A stretch of 20,361 nt of DNA from NCBI RefSeq assembly GCF_022712295.1, contig NZ_JALAGT010000178.1, forward strand, positions 1-20,361, read 5' to 3'. Below are positions 14,779 through 20,361 of this stretch, piece by piece. Origin of the DNA: Galactobacter sp. (GTDB lineage Bacteria > Actinomycetota > Actinomycetes > Actinomycetales > Micrococcaceae). How positions within the stretch are numbered: the stretch's first letter is position 1; each line of letters opens with the position of its first letter. The notes below the pieces were generated by a model that saw only the letters and a program-made list of their open reading frames with translations, had not been told where the DNA came from and made no database searches. Both the position numbers and the translations under genes were made by a program.

Positions 14779-15105
14779 ATGAGCGACATCGAGACCGTCA
14801 ACGTGGACGGAATCCCCGAGGACGGCTTCGTGCTGGACGTGCGTGAGGATTACGAGTTCGAGGCCGGTCACGTTCCCGGCGCCACACATATCCCCATGGC
14901 TGAACTCCCCGAGCGTTTCGAGGAACTGGATCCCGACGAGGACGTGTACGTCATCTGCCGCACCGGCGGTCGTAGCGCCCAGGCCAGCCTGTGGCTCACC
15001 GCGCAGGGGTACACCGCCATCAACGTGGCGGGCGGATCCGGGGCGTGGATCGATGCGGGCAAGGAGATCGTCTCCGAGAACGGCGAGACGCCGGTGATCA
15101 AGTGA
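14779..15105 (+). CDS. Rhodanese-like domain protein
   Basis: A 108-residue single rhodanese domain. It shows LDVREDYEFEAGHVPGA (19-35) and the active-site loop CRTGGRS with Cys60, so it is probably catalytic and carries a persulfide for sulfur transfer; the biological acceptor is unknown. AGGAG at 14769-14773 supports ATG 14779. Its stop overlaps the start of pheA in GTGA (15102-15105), so the two proteins are translationally coupled. Why a sulfurtransferase should be made with a phenylalanine enzyme is not known. A hairpin in the presumed leader (14736-14755) could affect expression. Confidence 0.93.
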   Translation: MSDIETVNVDGIPEDGFVLDVREDYEFEAGHVPGATHIPMAELPERFEELDPDEDVYVICRTGGRSAQASLWLTAQGYTAINVAGGSGAWIDAGKEIVSENGETPVIK

Positions 15106-16037
15106 CCTACACGTTCCTGGGGCCGGCGGGCACCTTCTGCGAATCGGCGCTGCTGACGCTGCCGGACGCGGTCCGTGAGGAGCGCGTCCCCTCCACCTCT
15201 GTGGACACCGCGCTCGCGGCCGTGCGTTCCGGCGAGTTCGAGGCTGCCATGGTGCCCATCGAGAACTCCGTCGAGGGCGGCGTCTCGGCGACCCTGGATG
15301 CCATCGCCACCGGAGATGCCCTGCAGATCATCGCAGAGGCCGTCATCCCGGTGACGTTCCAGCTCGTGGCCCGCGAAGGCATCACCAGCCTGGACCAGGT
15401 CCGCACCATCTCCACCCATTCTCATGCCTGGGCCCAGTGCCGGGGTTGGGCGGAGAAGACCATACCGGGCGTGGAGTTCCTGCCCGCCTCCTCCACGGCC
15501 GCCGGAGCCATGGGCCTGCTTGACGCCGAATGCGGCTACGACGCGGCACTGTGCAACCCGCTCGCCGCCGAACTCACCGGCCTGGACGTGCTGGCGGAAG
15601 GCGTCGAGGACCATGCCGGGGCCGTCACCCGCTTCGTGCTGGTGCGCAAACCCGGCAAGATCCCGGCCGCCACCGGTTCCGACAAATCAACCGTGGTCAT
15701 CACGCCCACCGTGGACCACCCGGGCGGGCTGCGTGAGCTGCTTGACCAGTTCGCCACCCGAGGGGTGAACCTGACCCGGATCGAGTCCCGTCCCACGGGC
15801 ACCAGCCTCGGTCAGTACTTCTTCTCCATGGATCTGGAGGGCCACCTCGGTGAGCCGCGGATCGCGGATGCGTTGGCCGGCGCCCACCGGATCGCTGCAG
15901 ACGTGCGCTTCCTGGGTTCCTATCCGTCCGCCACACCGCTCTCCTCGCCGGTGCCCGTTCACGCGAGCGCGGAGGCCTATGCGGCCGCGGGCGAGTGGAT
16001 CCGGCGACTCAAGCACGTGGCCTCGGGCGAGGCCTGA
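15102..16037 (+). CDS. pheA: Prephenate dehydratase
   Basis: A 311-residue monofunctional prephenate dehydratase, which converts prephenate to phenylpyruvate in phenylalanine synthesis. The catalytic domain (1 to about 185) opens with YTFLGPAGTFCESAL, includes PIENSVEGGV at 52-61 and ends with the catalytic TRF motif, Thr176-Phe178. The regulatory ACT domain follows, with the phenylalanine-binding ESRP motif at 228-231; the partner motif usually GALV reads GGLR here. There is no chorismate mutase domain. A C-terminal stretch of about 30 residues extends past the ACT domain. GTG 15102 overlaps the rhodanese stop and begins directly at the first strand. A long perfect hairpin follows the stop. 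Confidence 0.95.
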   Translation: MTYTFLGPAGTFCESALLTLPDAVREERVPSTSVDTALAAVRSGEFEAAMVPIENSVEGGVSATLDAIATGDALQIIAEAVIPVTFQLVAREGITSLDQVRTISTHSHAWAQCRGWAEKTIPGVEFLPASSTAAGAMGLLDAECGYDAALCNPLAAELTGLDVLAEGVEDHAGAVTRFVLVRKPGKIPAATGSDKSTVVITPTVDHPGGLRELLDQFATRGVNLTRIESRPTGTSLGQYFFSMDLEGHLGEPRIADALAGAHRIAADVRFLGSYPSATPLSSPVPVHASAEAYAAAGEWIRRLKHVASGEA

Positions 16038-16053
16038 GGAGCTGTTCCCAGGC

Positions 16054-16093
16054 CCGACGGGTGGTGCCCACTCAGGTGGGCACCACCCGTCGG
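16054..16093. terminator. Bidirectional terminator between pheA and the lipid kinase gene
   Basis: A perfect 18-bp stem (16054-16071 with 16076-16093) closes a TCAG tetraloop. It lies between convergent stop codons. A smaller GGCGCC-TTT-GGCGCC hairpin at 16102-16116 sits just after the stop of the minus-strand gene. Confidence 0.9.
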
Positions 16094-16121
16094 CCATTCC
16101 CGGCGCCTTTGGCGCCATGCG

Positions 16122-17201
16122 TCAGCGGCGCAGCCAGTGGAAGAAATGCAATCGGAAACGGCCAAGGATCCTGCGCCGAACCCGCTTCACGCGGATCACG
16201 GGAGGAAGCTTCTCCAGCTCGGACAACTGAGTGAGCTGAAGCAGCTTGGGGATGATTCCGCTCGGGTCCGAACGGTCGTCCGGGTCCGGAACGCGGACGT
16301 TCAGGGCGTGGTGGATGATCGTGGACGTCAACGTGATCGTGGGCCCGATGGGGTCGCCGTCCACCTCCGCCTCCAATGGGTAGAACGGGCGGACCACGAT
16401 CTCATGCCCCTCGAGGTACTCCACCGTGGGCACACGTCGGGACGGATGGAAGAGGGTCTTGATGGCCACCTGCGTCCAACCGATGAGACCTCGCGGCATG
16501 ATCAGCACGGCGTTCTGAACGCCGTCGTCCAGCAGGGCGCCAGGGGCGAATTCGATGCCGCCCTGGATGAATCCGGCGTTGGCGAGGAGTGCCGTGCGGA
16601 CCTTGCGCGTCTCCCAGGCGGAACCGTCCACGCTGAAACGGACCTTGTATCGGTGGTCCAGACCCAGCATCTTGGGTGCGGCCTGGACCGCGTAGGCGAA
16701 CGGGCCCAACCGCGACTTCAGGTTGTCGTCGATGTTGGTCATCACCTCGGCATCCAGGCCCATGCCGGTGGTGACGAGGCCGATGTGCTCGGTCTCGGAG
16801 CCGTCCCGCAACTCCGCTCGGATATTCATGGCATCGATGGGGGCCACGGTGCCGGAGACGGCCACGTTGACGGCCAGCTCCAGGTTCTCCACATCCATGC
16901 CGAGGTTGCGGGCCAGGAGGTTGCCTGTACCCAGCGGCAGGATCCCGATCTCCGCTGACGAGCCCTGCCGGATCAGGGTCTCAGCGACCACCCGGACGGT
17001 GCCGTCTCCGCCTGCCGCGATGATGGTGGTTGCACCAGCATCGAGGGCGGCCAGGGTCATACCGGCACCGGGATCCTCCGCAGACGTCTCCAGCACCAGG
17101 GGCTTCGGGAGACCGGCCTGCGCCAGAGCATTCCCCATCAAAGCCTTGGCCAGGTCGGCATTGGCTTTGGAGGGGTTGATGACGAGGGCGATTCTCGACA
17201 A
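16122..17201 (-). CDS. Diacylglycerol kinase-family lipid kinase (DagK/YegS-like)
   Basis: From TTG 17201 the product has 359 residues. It carries the DAGK catalytic nucleotide loop GGDGT at 64-68 and LPLGTGNLLARNLG at 88-101, and the later EVDGDP segment of the second domain. Family members phosphorylate diacylglycerol or related lipids at the membrane, with ATP, for phospholipid recycling. The TTG start gives the usual MSRIALVINPSKAN opening and has GGAAGG 8 nt upstream; ATG 17216 in the same frame adds five residues but lacks a ribosome site. A TAGGAT -10 element at 17253-17248 would give a short leader. The very basic C-terminus (KRVRRRILGRFRLHFFHWLRR region) may help membrane contact. 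It is convergent with pheA and divergent from serS. Confidence 0.88.
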   Translation of the reverse strand: MSRIALVINPSKANADLAKALMGNALAQAGLPKPLVLETSAEDPGAGMTLAALDAGATTIIAAGGDGTVRVVAETLIRQGSSAEIGILPLGTGNLLARNLGMDVENLELAVNVAVSGTVAPIDAMNIRAELRDGSETEHIGLVTTGMGLDAEVMTNIDDNLKSRLGPFAYAVQAAPKMLGLDHRYKVRFSVDGSAWETRKVRTALLANAGFIQGGIEFAPGALLDDGVQNAVLIMPRGLIGWTQVAIKTLFHPSRRVPTVEYLEGHEIVVRPFYPLEAEVDGDPIGPTITLTSTIIHHALNVRVPDPDDRSDPSGIIPKLLQLTQLSELEKLPPVIRVKRVRRRILGRFRLHFFHWLRR

Positions 17202-17247
17202 GGGGACGCCTTCCATGGGGATCGGACAACTGCGGGATGCTCCCACC

Positions 17248-17253
17248 ATCCTA
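17248..17253 (-). promoter_or_regulatory. -10 element of the lipid kinase gene
   Basis: Minus-strand TAGGAT fits TANNNT. The predicted transcript would start near 17241, giving about 40 nt of leader before TTG 17201 and room for the GGAAGG ribosome site. Confidence 0.4.
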
Positions 17254-17417
17254 CGTACTCGCCTCCCCATACCGTCCTGCGGTGCAGCGGTACGTCATGC
17301 GGTGCTCAGGCGACATGGACGCCGCAAGATGTGCGTTCACGCCGCACGATGTTCAGGTGTGCGGCGCCCGGTGGTGCAGCGCCGCGCAGTCGAGAGTACG
17401 GGCCTGCGTGCGGACGA

Positions 17418-17423
17418 TAGACT
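17418..17423 (+). promoter_or_regulatory. serS: -10 element of serS, probable leaderless or near-leaderless start
   Basis: TAGACT is a strong actinobacterial -10 match and ends 8 nt before GTG 17432. A GGAG at 17426-17429 is too close to the start codon for normal spacing, so initiation on a leaderless mRNA is likely. No clear -35. Confidence 0.5.
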
Positions 17424-17431
17424 TTGGAGTT

Positions 17432-18703
17432 GTGATCGACCTCAAGGATCTTCAGAATCAGCCCGACGCCTACCGTGCCTCGCAGGTTTCCCGCGGAGCC
17501 GACCCGGCACTCGTGGACTCCCTGCTCGCAGCTGACGAGGCACGCCGCACCGCGTTGAGCTCGTTCGAGACCCTCCGCGCGGAGCAGAAGGCCTTCGGCA
17601 AGAAGGTGGCGCAGGCCAAGGGTGAGGAAAAGCAGGCCCTGTTGGCGCAGGTGAAGGAGCTCGCAGCCAACGTGAAGGCCGCAGACGCCGCTGCAGACGA
17701 GGCCAAGGGGGAGCTGGACCGTTTGGGACGGCTGCTGCCCAACCTCGTGGAGGAGGGTGTTCCGTCGGGCGGTGAGGACGACTTCGTCACCGTGAAGACC
17801 GTGGGGACCCCGCGCGACTTCGCAGCAGAGGGCTTCGAGCCCCGCGACCACCTGGAAATCGGTGAACTGCTCGGCGCCATCGACATGCAGCGTGGTGCCA
17901 AGGTGTCCGGCTCCCGCTTCTACTTCCTCAAGGGCGTGGGCGTGCGCCTGGAGATGGCTCTGGTGCAGATGGGCATGGACCTGGCCCTGCGCAACGGCTT
18001 CACCCCGGTCATCACCCCCACCCTGGTGCGCCCCGAGACCATGCAGGGCACCGGTTTCGACGTGGCCCACGACGACGAGATCTACCGTCTTGAGCGTGAC
18101 GACCTGTACCTGGTGGGAACGTCCGAGGTGGCCCTTGCGGGTTACCACGCGGACGAGATCCTTGACCTCTCCGACGGACCCATCAAGTACGCCGGCTACT
18201 CCTCCTGCTACCGCCGCGAGGCCGGTGCCGCCGGCAAGGACACCCGCGGCATCATCCGCGTTCACCAGTTCAACAAGCTGGAGATGTTCGTCTACTGCGC
18301 CCAGGAAGAGGCGCAGGAGATGCACCGCAAGATGCTGGGCTGGGAAGAGGAGATGCTGCAGGCCCTCGGGCTGTCCTATCGAGTCATCGACACCGCCGCA
18401 GGCGACCTCGGCATGTCTGCGGCACGCAAGTTCGACTGCGAGGCCTGGGTGCCAACGCAGGAGGCCTTCCGTGAGCTGACCTCCACCTCCAACTGCACCA
18501 CGTTCCAGGCTCGTCGCCTGAACATCCGCGAGCGTCTTGAGGGCAAGGGCACTCGATCCGTCGCGACGCTGAACGGCACTCTTGCCACCACGCGCTGGCT
18601 CGTGGCGATCCTGGAGAACCATCAGAACGCCGACGGTTCCGTGACCGTACCGGAGGCCCTTCGTCCGTACCTGGGTGGCCTCGAGGTTTTGCCGGTGCTC
18701 TGA
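17432..18703 (+). CDS. serS: Seryl-tRNA synthetase
   Basis: A 423-residue class II synthetase that charges tRNA-Ser. Residues about 28-100 form the long helical hairpin that contacts the tRNA arm. The catalytic core shows the serine-binding TSE at 230-232, class II motif 2 with Arg261, Arg262 and Glu263 in YRREAGAAGKDTRG, and motif 3 ending LNGTLATTRW with Arg388. Length is normal for bacterial SerRS. GTG 17432 gives the conserved MIDLKDLQ opening and excludes a long upstream extension of the same open frame that lacks family similarity. A -10 element lies 8 nt upstream. No T-box is seen. A strong hairpin follows the stop. It is divergent from the lipid kinase gene, a neighbourhood I recall from other Micrococcaceae. 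Confidence 0.97.
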   Translation: MIDLKDLQNQPDAYRASQVSRGADPALVDSLLAADEARRTALSSFETLRAEQKAFGKKVAQAKGEEKQALLAQVKELAANVKAADAAADEAKGELDRLGRLLPNLVEEGVPSGGEDDFVTVKTVGTPRDFAAEGFEPRDHLEIGELLGAIDMQRGAKVSGSRFYFLKGVGVRLEMALVQMGMDLALRNGFTPVITPTLVRPETMQGTGFDVAHDDEIYRLERDDLYLVGTSEVALAGYHADEILDLSDGPIKYAGYSSCYRREAGAAGKDTRGIIRVHQFNKLEMFVYCAQEEAQEMHRKMLGWEEEMLQALGLSYRVIDTAAGDLGMSAARKFDCEAWVPTQEAFRELTSTSNCTTFQARRLNIRERLEGKGTRSVATLNGTLATTRWLVAILENHQNADGSVTVPEALRPYLGGLEVLPVL

Positions 18704-18725
18704 CCCGGCTCCGGCCCGCAAATGC

Positions 18726-18773
18726 AAAGGTGCCCGGCGCCGCCAACGTGGGTTGGCGGCGTCGGGCACCTTT
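18726..18773. terminator. Bidirectional terminator between serS and the CsbD-like gene
   Basis: A 22-bp stem (18726-18747 with 18752-18773) has one G-U wobble and closes a GTGG tetraloop. The AAAGG/CCTTT base of the stem provides short A and T runs on the two sides, suiting termination in both directions. Confidence 0.92.
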
Positions 18774-18791
18774 GTCTTTGGGGCTTGAGGG

Positions 18792-19001
18792 TTACTTGTC
18801 GCCCTTGAGGCCGTTGAAGACGCCCTCGACCTTCTCCTTGGCGTCCTGAAGCTTCTCGGAGGCGGAATCCTTTGCCTCGGAGGCTTTGGCCTTCAGCTGC
18901 TCTCCGAGGCCCTCGCCCTCGGTGGACTTGTCGCCGGAAACCTTCCCGGCGGCCTCCTTGGCCTTGCCGACGAACTCGTCCTTGGAATTCTCGAAACTCA
19001 T
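18792..19001 (-). CDS. CsbD-family stress protein
   Basis: A 69-residue, highly charged helical protein that fits the CsbD-like family: the opening NSKDEFVGKAKEAAGKVSGDKS is followed by alternating Lys/Glu/Ala helix and a C-terminal VEGVFNGLKGDK. Family members are general-stress proteins of unknown biochemical role in the cytoplasm, often made in stationary phase. The ribosome site is very good, GAAGGAGG on the minus strand of 19008-19015. It is convergent with serS across the strong hairpin. I could not assign a stress-sigma promoter with confidence. Confidence 0.88.
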   Translation of the reverse strand: MSFENSKDEFVGKAKEAAGKVSGDKSTEGEGLGEQLKAKASEAKDSASEKLQDAKEKVEGVFNGLKGDK

Positions 19002-19264
19002 GTGTTGCCTCCTTCGTCAGGGGCGGCCGTGGTTGGTGTCCCTGGCCGCGCCATCGATTGAAACGGAACTCAACCATAAACGAGGCCCAGGGGTTGTCGG
19101 TGGTCCACGCGGTGAACGGTGCGCCAACTTCCACGCTGCACCAAGCGGTTGCACAGGTTGCGCAGGCGAAGGCGCCTTCGCCGTTCATCGCTCGGCCACC
19201 GGCTGTGCAGGCGTTCTTCATGATGGGCGCGACGTAGGTCATGGAAACCGTGGGCCAGGTGTGG

Positions 19265-19278
19265 TGCACTGAAGTGCA
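19265..19278. promoter_or_regulatory. Palindrome overlapping the start codon of the second HAD gene
   Basis: TGCACT-GA-AGTGCA is a perfect 14-bp inverted repeat whose last base is the A of the ATG at 19278. No ribosome site is seen there. It could be a protein-binding site or an RNA hairpin presenting or hiding the start. Confidence 0.5.
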
Positions 19279-20147
19279 TGACAATCATCAATGAAACCGG
19301 CAACGATGACCGGTCAACCCAGAATCAGCCCATCGATCCGGTCACGACGCCTACCGACCACAAGCTCATTGCACTCGATGTGGACGGCACCATCGTGGAT
19401 CACGACGGGCACCTCCACCCCGAGGTCCTCTCCGCGGCCCAGGCCGTGGTGGCGGCCGGGCACCAGGTGGTCATCTCCACCGGCCGCAGCATCGGCGCGG
19501 CACTGCCCGTGGCCGAGGTCCTCGGCATCGACACCGGGTACATCGTGTGCGCCAACGGCGGCATGACCGTTCGCCTCAACCCAGTTTTCGAGGACGGCTA
19601 CGAGGTCGTCAACCAGCGGCTCTTCGACCCCGTCCCGGCCCTCCTGGCCGTACGTGACGTTCTTCCTGCTGCGAAGTACGCCGTGGAAACCGCGACCGGC
19701 GAGTTCCTCTCCACAGAGCGATTCCAGGACCCGAGCTTCGGGGCGCCGGCACGCGCGGTCCCCTTCGATGACCTGCTGATCTCGGACGCGGTCCGGATGG
19801 TCGTCTTCTCGGTGGACGACGACGCGGAGGACTTCGGACGAGCCGTCGAGTCCATCGGACTTCACGGCGTCACCTACTCCGTGGGGTTCACCGCGTGGCT
19901 GGACATCGCTGCACGTGGCGTCACCAAGGCTTCTGCGCTCGAGCGCCTGCGGTCCCGGCTGGACATCGACCGTGCAAACACCGTGGCGGTGGGGGACGGC
20001 CGCAACGACATCGAGATGTTGGGCTGGGCCCACCGTGGCGTGGCCATGGGACAGGCCCCGGCCGAGGTGAAGCTCGCCGCCGACGAGGTCACAGGAACGG
20101 TCGAGGAGCATGGACTCGCAACCGTGCTGACGTCCCTGGTGGCCTGA
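19278..20147 (+). CDS. HAD-superfamily hydrolase, Cof type (second in window)
   Basis: A 289-residue HAD phosphatase. Motif I is LDVDGT with Asp34 and Asp36, motif II Thr68 in ISTGR, motif III Lys217, and motif IV GDGRND with Asp240 and Asp244. The cap between about 105 and 210 marks the IIB/Cof group, which acts on sugar phosphates, FMN or similar. It is a distant paralog of the protein at 7244-8038. The first 28 residues (Asn/Thr/Asp/Gln-rich) precede the HAD fold and are probably disordered; the real start could be elsewhere, since no ribosome site is evident and a palindrome overlaps ATG 19278. It lies downstream of serS and the CsbD-like gene and probably stands alone. A copy of the dispersed repeat follows 27 bp after the stop. 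Confidence 0.88.
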   Translation: MTIINETGNDDRSTQNQPIDPVTTPTDHKLIALDVDGTIVDHDGHLHPEVLSAAQAVVAAGHQVVISTGRSIGAALPVAEVLGIDTGYIVCANGGMTVRLNPVFEDGYEVVNQRLFDPVPALLAVRDVLPAAKYAVETATGEFLSTERFQDPSFGAPARAVPFDDLLISDAVRMVVFSVDDDAEDFGRAVESIGLHGVTYSVGFTAWLDIAARGVTKASALERLRSRLDIDRANTVAVGDGRNDIEMLGWAHRGVAMGQAPAEVKLAADEVTGTVEEHGLATVLTSLVA

Positions 20148-20173
20148 AACCGGGACTGGCGGGGTAGCCCCCA

Positions 20174-20234
20174 ACGTAACTTCGGCTCGATTCCTATCTT
20201 CAGCGAAATCACGACGAATGCGCGGCGGTCTCAA
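20174..20234 (+). repeat. Dispersed intergenic repeat, copy 2
   Basis: This 61-bp stretch matches the reverse strand of 12228-12288 at 46 of 61 positions with no gap. Its left end, CGTAACTTCGGCTCGATTCC (20175-20194), resembles both ends of copy 1. The far end of copy 1 is not found after 20234; instead a small palindrome, CAACC-GGT-GGTTG, lies at 20232-20244. It is therefore either a shortened copy or one that diverged at that side. It is placed between the HAD gene and the next gene. Confidence 0.68.
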
Positions 20235-20275
20235 CCGGTGGTTGCAACACCTCTACTTGAGGAGCTGCGACCACC

Positions 20276-20361
20276 GTGTCATCTCGAACCGAAACCGCTG
20301 CATTGCGGGCGGAATTCATGGAAGCCTTCGACCGCATTGGTTCTGTCAAGCCGGCGGCCGA
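20276..20361 (+). CDS. Start of an unrecognised gene, partial (3' end outside window)
   Basis: An open frame begins at GTG 20276 and runs off the right edge after 28 codons, reading SSRTETAALRAEFMEAFDRIGS and onward. GAGGAG at 20259-20264 lies 11 nt upstream, slightly far but usable; ATG 20318 in the same frame is an alternative. The visible part looks helical and soluble. Too little is present to name a family. Confidence 0.45.
   Translation, partial: MSSRTETAALRAEFMEAFDRIGSVKPAA

Noticed and set aside
16102..16116. GGCGCC-TTT-GGCGCC palindrome after the lipid kinase stop
   Set aside because: Probably part of the termination region; GGCGCC is itself a common self-palindrome in GC-rich DNA, so it is not listed as a separate site.
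17306..18769. 487-codon open frame on the minus strand opposite serS
   Set aside because: It is antisense to an unmistakable seryl-tRNA synthetase and runs across the terminator hairpin; its composition is that of a shadow frame.
18622..19284. 220-codon minus-strand frame covering the CsbD-like gene and the end of serS
   Set aside because: As a whole gene it would read through the CsbD-like gene, the serS terminator and the serS 3' end. Only its first part looks coding-like, reported as a low-interest finding.
1..20361. tRNA, rRNA, CRISPR, phage or transposase genes
   Set aside because: No sequence with the needed features was found by reading both strands; absence of small RNAs cannot be proven without a covariance-model search.

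Overview
The window looks like chromosomal DNA from a high-GC actinomycete, most likely a Micrococcaceae relative (Arthrobacter, Kocuria or Nesterenkonia type). The reasons are strongly G/C-biased codon use, frequent GTG starts, several apparently leaderless genes, and the gene set itself: a rhodanese translationally coupled to pheA, followed by a DAGK-family lipid kinase, serS, a CsbD-like stress protein and a Cof-type HAD phosphatase. Genus assignment is inference. I see no rRNA, tRNA, CRISPR array, prophage or complete insertion sequence.

Layout. 1-516 (-): the 5' part of an ArsB/SLC13-type permease that runs off the left edge. 621-1640 (+): a luciferase-like flavin monooxygenase. 1851-2417 (+): a lipoprotein with an acidic linker. 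2730-4695 (+): a tight cluster of a UspA-like protein, a stand-alone LysR-type effector-binding domain without a DNA-binding domain, and a GntR/FCD regulator that starts inside the preceding gene. 4854-8038 (+): a compact run of enoyl-CoA hydratase, NUDIX hydrolase, PfkB sugar kinase and HAD phosphatase, the last two overlapping by 4 nt. 8053-9081 and 9142-10473 (-): a kinase-fold protein that has lost its catalytic residues, and a uracil/xanthine permease. 10686-12125 (+): an aldehyde dehydrogenase. 12446-13024 (+): an NADPH-dependent FMN reductase, convergent with an amidase (13097-14620, -). 14779-16037 (+): rhodanese and pheA, overlapping by 4 nt. 16122-17201 (-): the DAGK-family kinase. 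17432-18703 (+): serS. 18792-19001 (-): the CsbD-like protein. 19278-20147 (+): a second Cof-type HAD hydrolase. 20276 to the right edge (+): the first codons of an unrecognised gene.

How it works together. Most genes are metabolic or housekeeping: phenylalanine synthesis, seryl-tRNA charging, uracil uptake, aldehyde oxidation, acyl-CoA metabolism and sugar phosphorylation. Three convergent gene pairs are separated by long GC-rich hairpins that probably act as terminators in both directions.

Most unusual points: (i) a dispersed intergenic repeat found in opposite orientations at 12211-12288 and 20174-20234, with 46 of 61 identities without gaps; (ii) a degenerate aminoglycoside-phosphotransferase-fold protein in which three catalytic positions are replaced; (iii) the HTH-less LysR sensor domain whose gene overlaps a GntR regulator by 86 nt; (iv) several palindromes and direct repeats in promoter regions that no recognised gene explains.
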